Shown piece after piece: positions 11,600-24,099 of a stretch of 64,000 nucleotides of DNA (within the stretch, counting starts at the first letter, position 1; each line of letters begins with the position of its first letter). The stretch is from Promerops cafer (lineage: Eukaryota > Chordata > Aves > Passeriformes > Nectariniidae). Position numbers and translations under genes: made by a program. The notes beneath the pieces were generated by a model that had not been told where the DNA came from, ran no database searches, and was given only the letters and a program-made list of their open reading frames with translations. The stretch spans positions 760 through 64,759 of the forward strand of contig VZSE01002350.1 in the NCBI GenBank assembly GCA_013398275.1, in the 5' to 3' direction.

Positions 11600-11640
11600 C
11601 CTTTGAAATTTTTAAAAGTGAGCGTCGTTTCTCACAGAAG

Positions 11641-13309
11641 GTAGCCATGATATTAAGCAGAGTGGCAGCACTAGCTATTCCACAGCAGCCAATATAGCAG
11701 AGTTATTGTTACACTCCTGGGCCTCTCTGCAGTATGGGGGTGGCACCATCTGTGAGGCAGAGCTTGCAGCTGGGAATGTTGGGTGACATCCCTTCTGAGT
11801 GAACAGCTAAGCAGGAGACTGGATGGCTTCCTCCCTAGGAAGCTCCACATGCTCCACAACCTGCAGCTCCAAGATGGCCCTGTTTGACTCTCTCATTTCA
11901 GAAATCCCCATGTCCTCAGAGTTTGCGAAGACAACTGTGCTGCAAGATTTCCCTGTCAACAAACCTCTGTTCCTCATCACAAAATGTGTCAGCAGAGCCA
12001 CAAGTGTTGATTGCTTCAGCTAAAAATAAGCCATAAGCCATTTTGAAAACACAAAGCCACTGCGGGAAAAATTTGTCTTCATAACCTGGAATTTGAGCAA
12101 GTTAAGCTTAATAAAATCATGAAAATTAATGCTTATACTCCTCACTTTGACTCTTGTGAAGGTCCTTCAAATCTTACAAGCAGCATTCATTGTCAGCATC
12201 CATTTCTCTCCTTAAACATTTGAACCATTACTGCCCATCTATTTCTAGACACTATTTCTCTAACATGACCTTTGATGTCATGAAACCTAGCTATGGGAAA
12301 ATAAGGAAACAAATCTCTGCCCCACAGCCATAAAATCAAACCCAAATACCATTTTTTAAATATAAATTTTCATGTTTCCAACAAATTATATTGCTCATAC
12401 CTCAGGATCTGTTAGGCCAGAAGAAAACCAGAATATATTGCCAAATATTCCAGGAAAAACGGTTCTTCCCAGGTTAACATTTTGAATGAAATACCAATAT
12501 GGCTAATTGGGAATTAATTTTTATAAATTCAGAAAATATAAGATTTAGAGAAACAAGCAAACATTAGTGTCCTTTCTGATTAGGACTACGCAGAATTGAT
12601 GAGGTTCTGACATTAACTAGCTTATCTGAAGAGTGGAGGCCTCAGGAGAAAACCAATCTTCTTAATGATATCAGTCCAGTATTTAGTACAACAGGATGTC
12701 ATGTATTACTACAGTAGAAATGCATGAATTAATTTATTACTGGTATAATTTTTATCATCATTTATATTATTATTATTATATGCATAGTATAAAGCCATCT
12801 CAAGTGTCAAAAATAACAAAATAGAAATGCTTCATAATTCCACTGTGAAAATCAGTGAAAGCTACAAAATGTTACTTCCTAATGACTTAGAATGTTTCAG
12901 ATCATATTCAAAAAACACAACTTCATCACTATCCATGGGATAAATGCCCAGAGTCCCCAAATCCTTTTTACTATGAAACTTTCTTCTATACTGTGGAAAT
13001 ACCTTGGTCTTTAAGTATCTGGGAACTCAAAGTTGAGGAAAGGACTGCTAGTCCTTCAGAGTGCCATGGGATGGTAATATGAATTGAGAAAAATAATGTG
13101 TGGTGAACTGTAAGGTTTGTGTCTTGTCGGGACACAGCCTCATAGTTCCTTGTTCGTCCTGCAACAAATGATCAATAAACATGGTATTATTGTTTGCAAA
13201 ATCAGCAAACATGGTAACACTGATATCAAGCAGTTGACAGTCATGCTTTGTTTCCAAACCAAGGCTGCTCTTTTCATGATCCATTTTTACTATTCATGTC
13301 TCTGCCCTT
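11641..13309. other. AT-rich unique DNA, no gene recognised
   Basis: It holds short ATT-rich runs (12765-12780) and short open frames only. No family is recognised. Confidence 0.5.
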
Positions 13310-13372
13310 AATAATGGATTGGAACTAGATGATCTTTAAAGTCCTTTCCAACCCTCACCATCCTATGATTCA
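13310..13372 (+). mobile_element. CR1 3' tail fragment
   Basis: Only the last about 60 bases of a CR1 are clear: GGATTGGAACTAGATGATCT, TTAAAGTCCTTTCCAACCC, then CATCCTATGATTC as a single octamer-like end. Nothing upstream is recognisable as CR1, so the copy was either very short at insertion or decayed. Confidence 0.85.
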
Positions 13373-16300
13373 GTTCGATTGCACAGCTCAGTGGGATTCT
13401 TTAGTGGTGGGGGAAGCACCATCCTGCAGGTGTTTACTACTGCTAAGAATTAGCACCACATTTTTAAACACTCCTACAGGTGACAAAGCTCCTCAACAGA
13501 TCTCTGAAAACCAAACTGGCTGTGTATCAGGATGCTCTTTTGTTGCTTATCAGATATGCTCTAACATTTTTCCTTTGCAAGAAGAATTTTCAAGCTAGGA
13601 GCTGAATACTGTAATCACTGTCATAATTCATGAAAGTCACTTGCTTTGAAAATAACAAAAACGTTATCATAATTGTCAAAATGATGGTTCAGTAATCTAG
13701 GAATGCTTGTTATCTTGCCGGCTGTAAGTTGTGGACCTGGTCCAAAACTCAGCAATATAAATGAGGCTGTTCATTGGCCTCAGCAAGTCTTGGATCAGGC
13801 CTTCCATTAAGATTAAGGAAGGAAACAGCCATTGCTGCAGTGCTGAGAAGGGTGCATGAATAAAGAACAAGTGCTAACATCAGAGAAGTGGTTCCTGGAT
13901 GCCACATGTGGAGTATAATAGCATCCAAAATGGTCCATCAACACAAGGCAAAGTTATTATTCCAGATATTACTAGCTGGGTTTCACAGGCATCTCTACCA
14001 TTTATTGGATGTGCATTCTGCTTTCTGGCAGCATTTTAAAGTTCATTTAATAGAATATTAAACTAATCATGAGGAATGATAAGCCAGATTTTATTACGTT
14101 CTGGTTAATTACAAAATCATATCTACCTAGTCTTACAGGAAGCAGATTAGTTGAAATGCAATGTGTCTTCACTGAATACCCATGGAAGGAATGAACTAAA
14201 GAGGAAATGCAGGAGGCAAATCATCTAAGTCAGTGCAAGAAGATTTAGGTGCACCCTTTTTGCAGTGACCCATAAAAACTCCCCTCCCCTCAAATATCAG
14301 GTGAATGTACCTCTTAAAATCTGAAACAACCACTCGTTTTTATACTGGGATTTGGGTTTATGACTGTATCTTAATTCAAGCATTTTCTGCGCTGCTATTC
14401 TGCTGATTTATGACTGAACTGCTATTTATTTAGTGGAAAGGCATCCTATTAGGAAATGATTGTGTCTTACTCGGAAGGAATCAGCCGACAAATCACACCA
14501 AAACCTTTCTTAGTGATTACTAGGTAACACTTATTAGTGAAATTAAAATTCATGAGAAAAGATTTTGATAACTGCTGAAGCAGTGGCTCACATTTCCAGA
14601 TGGTCTGCACAAAAGTGACATCCTACACCCCTCGTGATAATACGATGTGTTGGCAAGTGATTGTGTATGTTTGCTTATTTAATTAATAGAGGGTTGCACA
14701 TCATTCAGCAATAAAGCCTGTGTGCTCAGCTCCACCAAAAGTCATATGTGCTTTGAGGAGGGATTATAGAGGATTTAGGCTCTACTGTCAAAACCTGCAT
14801 TCCTCAAAACCATATCAGCTGCCATCTACCACAGCAAAATCCACAATTTTCAACTGAGGGAACAAGGAAACTCTTCTTGCGTTACAGATGGATAAAAGTA
14901 GTGGCAGACACTGTCACGTTTTAAAGCACAGGAGGGGATGGACCCCATTAGAAAAGACAACAAAACCCAAAGCCACCATCTGGGTGCTGGAACATGCATA
15001 TTTCTGGGAAGAACTATCAGGTAGACAAATTTCTGTACTTTGTTGCAGTCCAGCCTCACAGCCACTCCTTTTCAGGAGTGTTGTTTCCTTACAAAAAACT
15101 TTTTGCCAGTGTTTCCACTAACAGTCATTGGAGTAGTTTGCAAGCTGCCCATAGACACACATTCCTAGTGATTGGAGTAGACTTACAGGCAACTTACAGA
15201 AGAAAGAAGGAAGTGTGATAAATTTGGTTGCAATGGGAGCAATACATGTGTTATGAGATAGTGAAGAAAAACCTGAGTGCATGTGCAGCTTCCATCATAG
15301 CTGTATCAACAGCATGTACTTCCACACCTATTTTTGCCTAATAGATATCTTCTGTTCTCTGTTCTTTTCTTAGGTCCCCTACTTCACTCACATTTACTGC
15401 AGAGTTTGCTTTTAGTGAGTTTTATGTGCTGGGATTTTCAAAGTGGCTTGAGGCTATTGACTTTCAATAGGATTTGGGTAGCTAATTGCCTTTTCCTTTG
15501 TTCTTTACAAATTCCAGACATAGCTATTCTGTGAGTTCATTTTAGTCTTTTATGACTGAATTTCCTGAAATGTTATAGCCCATTTGAAAGGGGGAAAAAG
15601 TGAAAGAAAAAAGAGAAAAAATAGTGCCCCTGTCTCTTTCTAGCGTAAACCAAAGGAAATAGTTGTCCTTTTTCCTCTAAAGGTCCAAAGCTCTTGGTCT
15701 CTAATCTATTTCAGTTAAACAGTACAGACCTGAAATGCATTAGTTCAAGTCTCATTGAGAACTCAACGAGACTGCAGCCTGGCAGCTGGTCTGGGTGACA
15801 GAGATTTTCCCCTGTAAACCCGGCCCAGTGTGTGCCATGCAGAGGTGGCTTAGAGCCTGTTAAGGGCGGTGAGAATGCTGAAAACACAGCAGGTAGCCTT
15901 GGGGCTACCCATTCAGAAACTTCAGTTTGAGTCTTTCACGCCCAGCCCGCATGAGCTGCTGCTGTGTGTCAGAGCTGACATGCAGCTTTGACCCCTGCTT
16001 GTCCGGGGTACCTTGCCTTTTGTCTCACTGCTGTGGTTAGCTCCGTGTTAGCAGCTGCTTACTGCCGACCTCAGCAACCTCAGCGACCTCAAAAGGCAAG
16101 AGATGGCCCATGCAAAACGGAAGAAAACCATTCACCTAACACAGCAGATAGGCCCACAAACATTAAAGGAAGAACAAATGGATGTTTTGTAATGGTAGCA
16201 GAAGTCTGCCAACGACGTTCAGGAAAAAACAGAATGAGGAACAAGCAAACTGCAGCGTGAGATTTTGTGGATGCTACCTCAGCAAAAGTGAACCAGGCAG

Positions 16301-17491
16301 ATGCACAACGTGTCAAAAACAAATTAGGAGAAGCCAGAGTTCGTAGGTAATGGGTAAAATGCAGGAGGAGAGGGAGAGAAGCATTAGTCACTGGTTACAA
16401 TTTGTCCTTTTTTCTGTTTTTCTGTCTTAGCTGAGCGCATGGACTGTGCTCTGGCTTCAGGCATCTCAATGCCCTTCTCAGCAGGGGGTGGGAATAACTC
16501 CACCTGCTCTAGAGCAGGTGTGCTGTAAGCTGTTTTAAAAGTAATTTACACACAAGGAGACTTCACTGGAAAAGGAAAAGAAGTAGCAATAGAAAAGCAA
16601 ATAGAATATTCTGTAGCAGCCTTTTTTGTCCAATACAATAGTGCTGTGTGACTGTCAGAAGAAGCATTATGACAAAGGCATGTCTGTTAGAAACTAAAAA
16701 TTGTTTAAACTCCTTCAAAAAAGGTGCTACATGGGCATAGCAGTTTATTAAGGTCACACTAGCTTTTGGAGGACATTTGTTTAATGAAAGAAGCTACAGA
16801 GCCTCCAAGATGATTTTGCATCAGCACACCTTGTGTCAGTTACAAGTTTCCTATTGTTTTACCTTCCAAACCATCTCCAGACACGTGAATCTGCAGGAAA
16901 GCTACTGTACCTGAACATGTGCCTAGAAAAGGCTCCCCTAAAATCCAGCTACAGTGTCAATACTGCTAAAGGATGGGTATGAGCTGTTTCTAGATAAGTA
17001 AATACTGATGTCAATACTGGCTCCATTTCACTTCCAGGATTCCCTGAGTAATGTGTCTCAGGATTACTTCTCATGAAATTTGGAGTCATGGTTGCTGCTT
17101 CTCAGCTTCCCTAGGCACAAAACGTGACTCTTGCTGATTGAGCTATCAAAGGAACTTCTTTAGAGTCTCATGCTTTCAAACCACTGTGATGCATATTCAG
17201 GAAATCATCTTTATTCAGCAGTGTGGTAGCCCTTTCTGACCATGTACTTCTTTATTGCAAAGGTTTCAAGGCATGTATCTCCAGCAGAACTCCACAGTCT
17301 GAAATAAAGAGCCAGATTCTTGTCTGCTGGGTTATCACAGATTTGGACTTCCCGTGACTTAAACCAAGAAAATAAGTTAAATACATACTGCTTGGTATTT
17401 TACAGACCAAATTGTCCAGGGCAATAGAAGCCCATCTAGGGAAAAAAAAAATTGATAAAACCTCCAAGAAAATACCAGTTAGAAGATAAAA
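13373..17491. other. Unique DNA with a CpG-richer patch; no gene recognised
   Basis: Mostly AT-rich. The stretch 15770-16330 has clearly more CpG than its surroundings and contains three imperfect 9-bp ACCTCAGCA-like units at 16068-16094. A perfect palindrome of two E-boxes lies at 16501-16520. Open frames (for example 15988-16260, whose first codon is TTG) show no known domain. Confidence 0.5.
16501..16520. promoter_or_regulatory. 20-bp perfect palindrome of two CACCTG E-boxes
   Basis: CACCTGCTCT is followed directly by its exact reverse complement AGAGCAGGTG. The two ends are CACCTG E-boxes, the core bound by ZEB, Snail/Slug and E-protein factors. Regulatory use is an inference; no neighbouring promoter is seen. 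Confidence 0.35.
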
Positions 17492-17785
17492 GCCCAGCTG
17501 TTGCACTTCGCATTTGGACTTGTTGAATTTCATTTCACACTGCTGGCCCAGTTGTCAGTTGTCCATCAGACCCTATAGACTTGTGGCTATTCAGGTTCAT
17601 CAGGTGGTCTCAAACCTGCTCTTTGCTTACAGTGGGAGGGACTTCTGTCCCCAGTCCCCACCTAGGAGCTCAGGAACTCAGAAATGTGGGAAGCCTGACT
17701 GCCAGTGAAGACTGGGGCAAAGAACATCAGTCTTCTACATATCAGTTGTCACCAGTTCTCCCTTCTCATTTATCTCCTTAGTACA
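17492..17785 (-). mobile_element. CR1 LINE fragment with a large internal deletion
   Basis: Two parts of CR1 ORF2 lie side by side on the - strand. 17492-17533 encodes MKFNKSKCEVQQLG, a phrase that normally lies after the FADD box. From about 17562 to 17785 the sequence matches the segment upstream of the RT core; on the + strand CATCAGACCCTATAGACTTG, TGGCTATTCAGGTTCATCAG, CTTACAGTGGGAGGGACTTC and CAGTTCTCCCTTCTCATTTA. The RT core between them is missing, so a deletion of several hundred bases joins them near 17535-17562. The 3' UTR and octamer tail are also absent. The open frame on the + strand here is antisense. Confidence 0.88.
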
Positions 17786-19838
17786 ACATGGAACATGGGT
17801 AACTGCTAGGCTAAACTTATTCCTGAATCAGGGTCTGTTTAATACCCAGGAAAGGACCTGTGGTTTCTGCTAAGTGAACTGCAGACAAATTGATTGCAAA
17901 AAAAATCAAAATCAGATACATGATGTATGGTAGATTTCACCTTGATATCATTCATGTTGGGAAGAAATGGTCAAAGATAAGAGAAACAACAGTGAAATAG
18001 TTTTCTACAAACAAATATCCCCAGGTTATAAAGCTCACCTTGATCAATTTGCCACAATTTAATTACATTATTAAGGAATTTCTTGCAAATCATTGTATAC
18101 TTAGGCAAATTTGAGTAGTTAAGTCAGAAATTACCAGCACAACTGCATTCATAAGTTGCAATTTAATTGTTTTATTGAGTGTCATTGCTCTATATTTGGG
18201 AAACTATCACATTCCAGGTAATTGTAATATGCCATCATGACAGAAAACTAATTACACATGTAAGCACATTCCTTAGGTTTTTTGCAATATTGTAATGAGC
18301 TATGAGACTAGAAAAAGATGATAACCATTTCTTGGTTTGTTCTCATGTATTGCCATTTCATACAATGACAGTAAAAGTAATTCAGGCTGTTAAAGATAAG
18401 CCCAAGCAACTCAGACAGAAGAAACTTCCCTCCTTCATCCCCATCCCATCTGTTTCAGTAGCTTAGAACATCTTTCTGGAGTTTCATGTCTCCTCATCCC
18501 CATGACAGGTTGGGGCAAGAAAAACACCTCCACTAGCACCCACACCAGGTCCAGTGGCTCCAGGCTGGTCCATGTTGGACTACACCACTGCAGAGCAAAT
18601 TTTGTCAGGGAGGTTTTTAGTCACTCCATTATCAGCTCTGGAGTCAGCCCAGCCTGCTTCCTTGGACAGCTGTGCCAGATGTGTTGAGATGTGCTGCATG
18701 GACAGGAGGCTGAGCAAACTCACCTTCTCTGCAAAACCACATTCTATTGCTCCCCAGTCATTTAAATATTACTGTCTGGCCTCTCAGATGAAATGTTTTT
18801 GTAGGACCCCTAATAAAAGGAAGAGAGCACGATATTTTTCCTCATGAGTAAACAATTGGATTTATCTCAGGATGAGTTTCTGAGGAGGGCACTGTAAAGA
18901 CATCTTTGTCTCTTGTGGAATAGGGAAATTTTTCTCCAAGTCACTGAGTTCCAGCACACGAGAACAGTAGAGGATATTGGAACCCTTTTTTGCTTTGAAA
19001 ATGTCAAGGCTGGCAGGAGGGACACTTGAATATACAGTCACCGTTACAGAGGACCCAACAGTATTTCACATATGAGGACACCAGTCCTTAAGATGCATTT
19101 GAAGGTAAGAAATTATTTCTACAGGGGGAAAAACTGAGCTTCAGAGGCTGAACTTACTTAGGGCCAGTTAAAGGCTGAGGGTAGGGCCAAGCCCATGCCT
19201 TCAGTCACAAGTCGCAGTCCCATTAAAAAACATTGTTTTATCAAAATAAAATAAGTAGTTATTTCCTCTCAGTTCAAAAATGTTTCATGGGAACAATTCT
19301 TTTCCCTTGCTAACAGAACTATTCAGATGTGACCAAAAGTCAAACCATCTCAATAATGTGAATTGCTTTCAGTTACTTAGTTCTATCTTTCTCTCTGCTT
19401 TACCTCTTGGTAGATGTCTGCCTGACCTCTTCCAAACTCTGATTTCAAATAGAAATTCTAGCAGTGCCCCATAGAGGCCAATTTGATTTGAAGATTGCAG
19501 GAGACAGAGAGGATAAAGTTAATAAAATTGTCAGACTGCAAATAGCCACTTGATGTTATTTTATGTTTCTTCTGTTCAAAAAGGTCACAAGGATCATCTT
19601 CCAGTTCTCTTATGAGGAAAATCAAGCATTAAGGGAAGGAACATTTGTGTCAAGTTCACTTCACTGCTGAAGTGCAGAAAAAAATGTAGAAAATTCCTAT
19701 CACTGGCTAATGACTGCATCATACTTTGTTGAACTGTGGCTAAAAATAGATGGCTTAATAAAATACTCCTAATAAGAATCAAAATGTAAAGAAAGCTCCA
19801 ACTCCTTTCGCTCTTCAAAAAGGTAAGGAATAAGAAGG
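17786..19838. other. AT-rich unique DNA, no gene recognised
   Basis: No repeat family is recognised. A GC-richer section at 18500-18720 has overlapping open frames of 61 and 97 codons without a known motif. Confidence 0.45.
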
Positions 19839-20115
19839 TGTCATCTGGCAACTAATCACCACTCAGCTGCTACTTCATTCCTCACCACGTGTGGTGGGGG
19901 AAAGGATCAGAAGGGCAAAACAGAAAACTTGTGGATTGAGATAAAGATACTTTAATAGGTAAAGCAAAAGCTGTGCATGCAAGCAATATATAATAAATTC
20001 CTTCAGTATTTCCCAAGTGCTTATCCATCCCCAGGAGACCAGGACTCAATTTTCAGCACAAATCCCAAACTTAGCCCCACACAAGCTACTATGAAGACAT
20101 TTAACTCTTTAATCT
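19839..20115 (-). mobile_element. Truncated LTR of an avian endogenous retrovirus
   Basis: The + strand reads TGTCATCTGGCAACTAATCA, a CACTCAGCTGCTACTTCATT segment, then AACTTGTGGATTGAGATAAA, ACTTTAATAGGTAAAGC and CTTATCCATCCCCAGGAGAC. This is the reverse complement of the 3' half of a common avian LTR related to, but distinct from, the one at 3671-4245 (shared start region and the GTGG-TTGAGATAA phrase). It fades out near 20115 before the promoter part. No partner LTR or retroviral gene is near. Boundaries are approximate. Confidence 0.7.
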
Positions 20116-21574
20116 AAAAGTAGCATTTCTACTTACAAAAATAAGAAAAAATAAGCTTGACTTCTGTATCCACTTTTTCATTATGGCACTCTAGTTTTTT
20201 AAGTATCTTCCACCATATAATGAGTTCCTACATGGTAAGGAAGTGCGATTACATCTTTCAACCCAAGGGCAAATCAAAGTCCAAAGGTGTTTCATCTTCA
20301 AGGCACTTAACATGCAAATAATCTGATTGAAGTCTAAGTTAGGAAACATTACATTACACATAAATGCTTTGTGCATTTCTGACCCTACCCAAAATTTTTG
20401 ATCTTCATCTGCCTGTTACTTACCCAAAGTCATACATTGTCTTTATGCCAAAAAGCATTTACATTAAAAGTCTGGAACTTCTATTACAGATATGCTACCT
20501 TTGTATCTGCAGGCTGAAATTAAAGTTATTTAAAGTGGCTGAAAAATATGACTGGAGATTTTACAAGCAATCAGAGGGTGGTAGGAGGTGTAAATTAGAA
20601 AGATTATGACACAAATCACTGTAAATTCTTGTGCTAACCAATTACCAGCATACAAAGTACAATCCTTTTTCTGTACTACTTTTTGCAGAACAGTATCAAT
20701 GACCTGGCAAAAATTTATGCTCTAGGGGAAGGTGGATTGGAAAGATAATTGGAGAGAGAAAAAAATATTAATAGCCTACAAAATCCTCTTCTGTTAGGAT
20801 ATGGATACAAATTTGGTCTATGATCAGCTGCCACTGAAAGATATTGTCAGGTTAGTAATGTTCATGGACCTTGTAGTCTCCAGTTTATTTCCTAGAAGTC
20901 ATTAATTAATACATGTGCTTTGGAGATCTGAAGGAAAAAAGATTAAAAATGGAACTGGAAGTCAGTTAGCGACTACCTGGCTACTCCAAACTGTTTCAAA
21001 TCATACAGATACTAAAGAAATACTTTGAGAGTGAGTTATAAGTACTTCAAGTCTACCATTTGACATCCATCATTGCCACTTTCCAATGAGGATTTGATAT
21101 TTGTATTTGTCTAATGAAGTGTTATACAACTTTGAGGACCAAAAGATCACCTTCATGTGAAGACTGTTCTTTATTATGCAGCAGCATCTAAAATGGAGTC
21201 TCTTCTCTGAGGACATTTATCATTCCATTTTTCATTGCCATCAGTACACATCTCCCAGACTTCCTCCAAGGATGGACCTCTGATCATAACTTTCATCTAA
21301 CTAGGTCACAATAGACACAGTGCCAGACATCTGGTGTTCTTTGTGAAGGAATTGGCAGTTTGTTCTGAAGTGAAAATTCTGCTAATTTTCAGAAATACTT
21401 AAATTATGATAATCCTTTTGACAATTGTTTACTGAACCAGGAAAGATAATTTTGTCACCATATGTATTCACAGTTCTCACACCCTTTAATAAAATTTGGA
21501 AATTGGACAAAGTGTAACAAAGGTAGCATGGGATATTGAAACTCTGGGGCACTTCTCAAGCAAGGAATGACCAA
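20116..21574. other. AT-rich unique DNA, no gene recognised
   Basis: Only short open frames. No repeat or RNA gene is recognised. Confidence 0.5.
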
Positions 21575-21850
21575 CTGAGTAGACTTAATTTCTCCACCCT
21601 GGGCAAGAGACAACTGAAGATATGTTGGATACAAAACTGTGAATAACATACAGAGGATAGAGAGGGACTGATTATTCACTCTCTTCCAGTATAAGCATCA
21701 AGAGTATCTAATGAGGACAGCAAAGCCACAAATTAAAGGAGGTGGTTCTTCAGGCAATGGGTGGCAGAATTACCTGCTCAACATCCTTCCAAAGGACCTT
21801 GTTTCTGAAAGAGGTTGTCAGGATTTCAAGGATAGATGGAATGAAAGGCT
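21575..21850 (+). mobile_element. Possible ancient CR1/L3-like LINE remnant
   Basis: Phrases in the right order recall the C-terminal ORF2 region of an older CR1 lineage seen across amniotes: TTTCTCCACCCTGGGCAAGA, GATAGAGAGGGACTGATTAT, then TGGGTGGCAGAATTACCTGC, GGTTGTCAGGATTTCAAGGA and, beyond the marked end, ACAGGCAGACAAACTGTGTC. These resemble the usual elements 'agaga..act', 'gagagggactgattattc', 'tggcagaactccctgcc' and 'aaggttagacaa'. Divergence is high and indels are many. The 89-codon open frame at 21711-21980 is probably a by-product. Confidence is moderate because I judge it by eye. Confidence 0.45.
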
Positions 21851-24099
21851 TGGAAGAAAGAACCATGAAGACCTTTCTAAACAGGCAGACAAACTGTGTC
21901 AAGAAAAGCCCTGCTCTGCATGTGGTCCAAGAGCAGGGAAGTGTCATATATGCTTTGCTGGCAATGGAAAACAGCACTAGATTGGACCTGTGAGCTGAAC
22001 TAGCTGTGTTTATCAATGCTTTCCTTGTCCCATATCTCTGTATATATTTCTGTCCATATAGTGACACTCCATCATTTTGGAGAGCTCAAAGAGCACCTCC
22101 CTCAAAAAAGCTACAGGCAGTAATCTTTCCCAGGTTTCAATTTAAGCTGTTTTGCCACAGAGTTCTTGCTTACTCCTCTCAGAAGAGTGCCAGAGCAAGG
22201 AGATTCCTGTGTCCTAAGACCTCCTAAACATAGATTAACTCCCTAATACCCTGTATAGAATAAATAGATTATTTCTATTTATGATGTTGATCCCCTAAGC
22301 ACTTTGTTCATTGGAGATCATTCCCTTCCACTGAAGTAGAGTGGGGGAATAATCCTGTTTGAGGAGACATAAGACAATCTTTTTTTTTTTTTAATCACTA
22401 GAGGATGGGAAAAATAAAAGTTATATAATATTAATCAGTTATTACTACTATTATTATTATCCAGTGTGCTCAGATTTTACCTCAGGCACTTTTCAGAGAC
22501 TCATTTCTGTCACATCTTGCTAGGCTAACAAAGCACAATTAGTAGAACTCCACAGTAGTACAGTTTTTCCAGATCTAGAAGCTTGAGTTGGTGCAAGAAC
22601 ACAATGGGAGAATCTTTTGTTGATGTAAAAGTGAGGGAAAATAGAGTAGATGGATGCCATTAGCTCCTAAATTTCAATGTTCTTGCAGAACATGACCAGC
22701 ATCCAGTTCGTAATGAGATATGCAATGCTTAACCTGAATTCTAAACATGGTGTCAGGAGGGCAACTAGATGTGTAAGAATAAATGTTGTCATGGAAGATT
22801 GTCCTGTCAGTCATAAATTTTTTCACATGCTTTTTGATCATGGTCTTCTCCTAACATATTCAGTTTTAATCAGCTGTAAAGGCTAATTAACCTCTACATG
22901 TTTTGAAGAATAAAGGGAGTTTAAAATAGCACCTGTGCCAGTACTGTCAGACACAGGCTCCTTGCTCAAAACTGAGTTACTCCTGTTGAAGCAGGAGATA
23001 GCAGGAAAAAAACCCTTGGACATAAAGAGCTCTAAACCATGTCTTGTACAGAAAACCCCCCTCTTCCAAAGTGTAGATGTTACCAGGTGTAAAGGGGCTA
23101 CAGAGGTTAATGGTAGCGGGACCTAATAAATATGTGTTCTGTCCATCCTCTGAAGAACAGAAAAGGAGCAGTGGAGCAGCTGAAATGAGTAGCAGGATCT
23201 TGGTTTTTATGGGAGGTTTGAGTGATCTATGAAATCATCTTGTGGAACACAGAAGTCACATGTGGAACACAAGATGAGGTTTTCATTGTGACAGATGTGA
23301 TTAAACTGCTGTAGGACAGAGGCCTTTGCTGACATGTGTTAGTGCTGTTAAGCTCTACTGACAAATTTGTGGAATCTTTTAATGTGTTGCTTTATAGTTT
23401 TCTTTGTTATTTCTTAGTTTGCCACTCACAACTTCAGAATTCATTCTGGGAAAAAAAATTAACAGCCATGATAACTCCTCATTTTATAAAGGTGTTCATC
23501 CTTGACTATTTACCCTGAGCTCCTGGATTCATGTGATCAGCTGATGATTTTTTTTTGTTATCAATAGAGTTTGTTTTGTAATCTGGTGACAGGATTTAAA
23601 AAAACCAACAAACGTGCTGCCACCAAAAAAACACCACTACACTCTGAAAATTGGCATAGAGACACAATCGAATTCTTGGGCACTACTATCCAAAAACAGG
23701 AAGCATGAGAGTCATCTTCTGTAAAATGTCCCCCATAATTACATATTCTTACATATTGAAGTACGTCATCTATTATTTCCTGAACATATCATGTGAATGA
23801 AGCTTCACTTAAGGTTTTTGCAGGAACAGTTACACAGATCTTTTTTTCCTAAAACCTACACCCAGTATTTGCAATGAAGATTCCTTTCTGTGAACAGAAA
23901 TTTAGAATAAAACCAGTGTGCCACCAGTTGTCGTGGTGCCAGGATTTGACAACTACAGCTGATACAGCATAGTATCACTTTCAAGCCAAAGTTTTTGTAG
24001 AGATGGAAGAGACTTCAATCAGGAAACCTGATGAATTGATTCCATTGTGATACGTGGGCAGAGAGTGAAAGCAGCAATACCAGCCATTACTGAAATGAG

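Larger units (their letters stand above)
11103..11636 (+). mobile_element. Solo LTR of an endogenous retrovirus with intact boundaries
   Basis: A 534-bp element begins TGTTATAGATGGG and ends TTTCTCACA, that is TG...CA. It is flanked on both sides by GAAG (11099-11102 and 11637-11640), fitting a 4-bp target-site duplication. Internal order fits an LTR. The U3-like part carries a TATA box, TATAAAAG, at 11483-11490. About 110 bp further on is the polyadenylation signal AATAAA at 11594-11599, followed by a short U5-like end. No primer-binding site or retroviral genes follow, so this is a solo LTR. A 4-bp duplication is typical of gamma-like (class I) ERVs, but four bases is weak support. Good preservation of both ends and signals suggests it is fairly young. 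Confidence 0.85.

Noticed and set aside
13741..13820. TTGGATCAGGCC phrase like the ancient repeat at 26498-26572
   Set aside because: Only about 12 bases agree and no second arm is present.
15988..16260. 90-codon frame whose start resembles a hydrophobic signal sequence
   Set aside because: It begins with TTG, has no Kozak-like ATG, and the remainder has no known domain.
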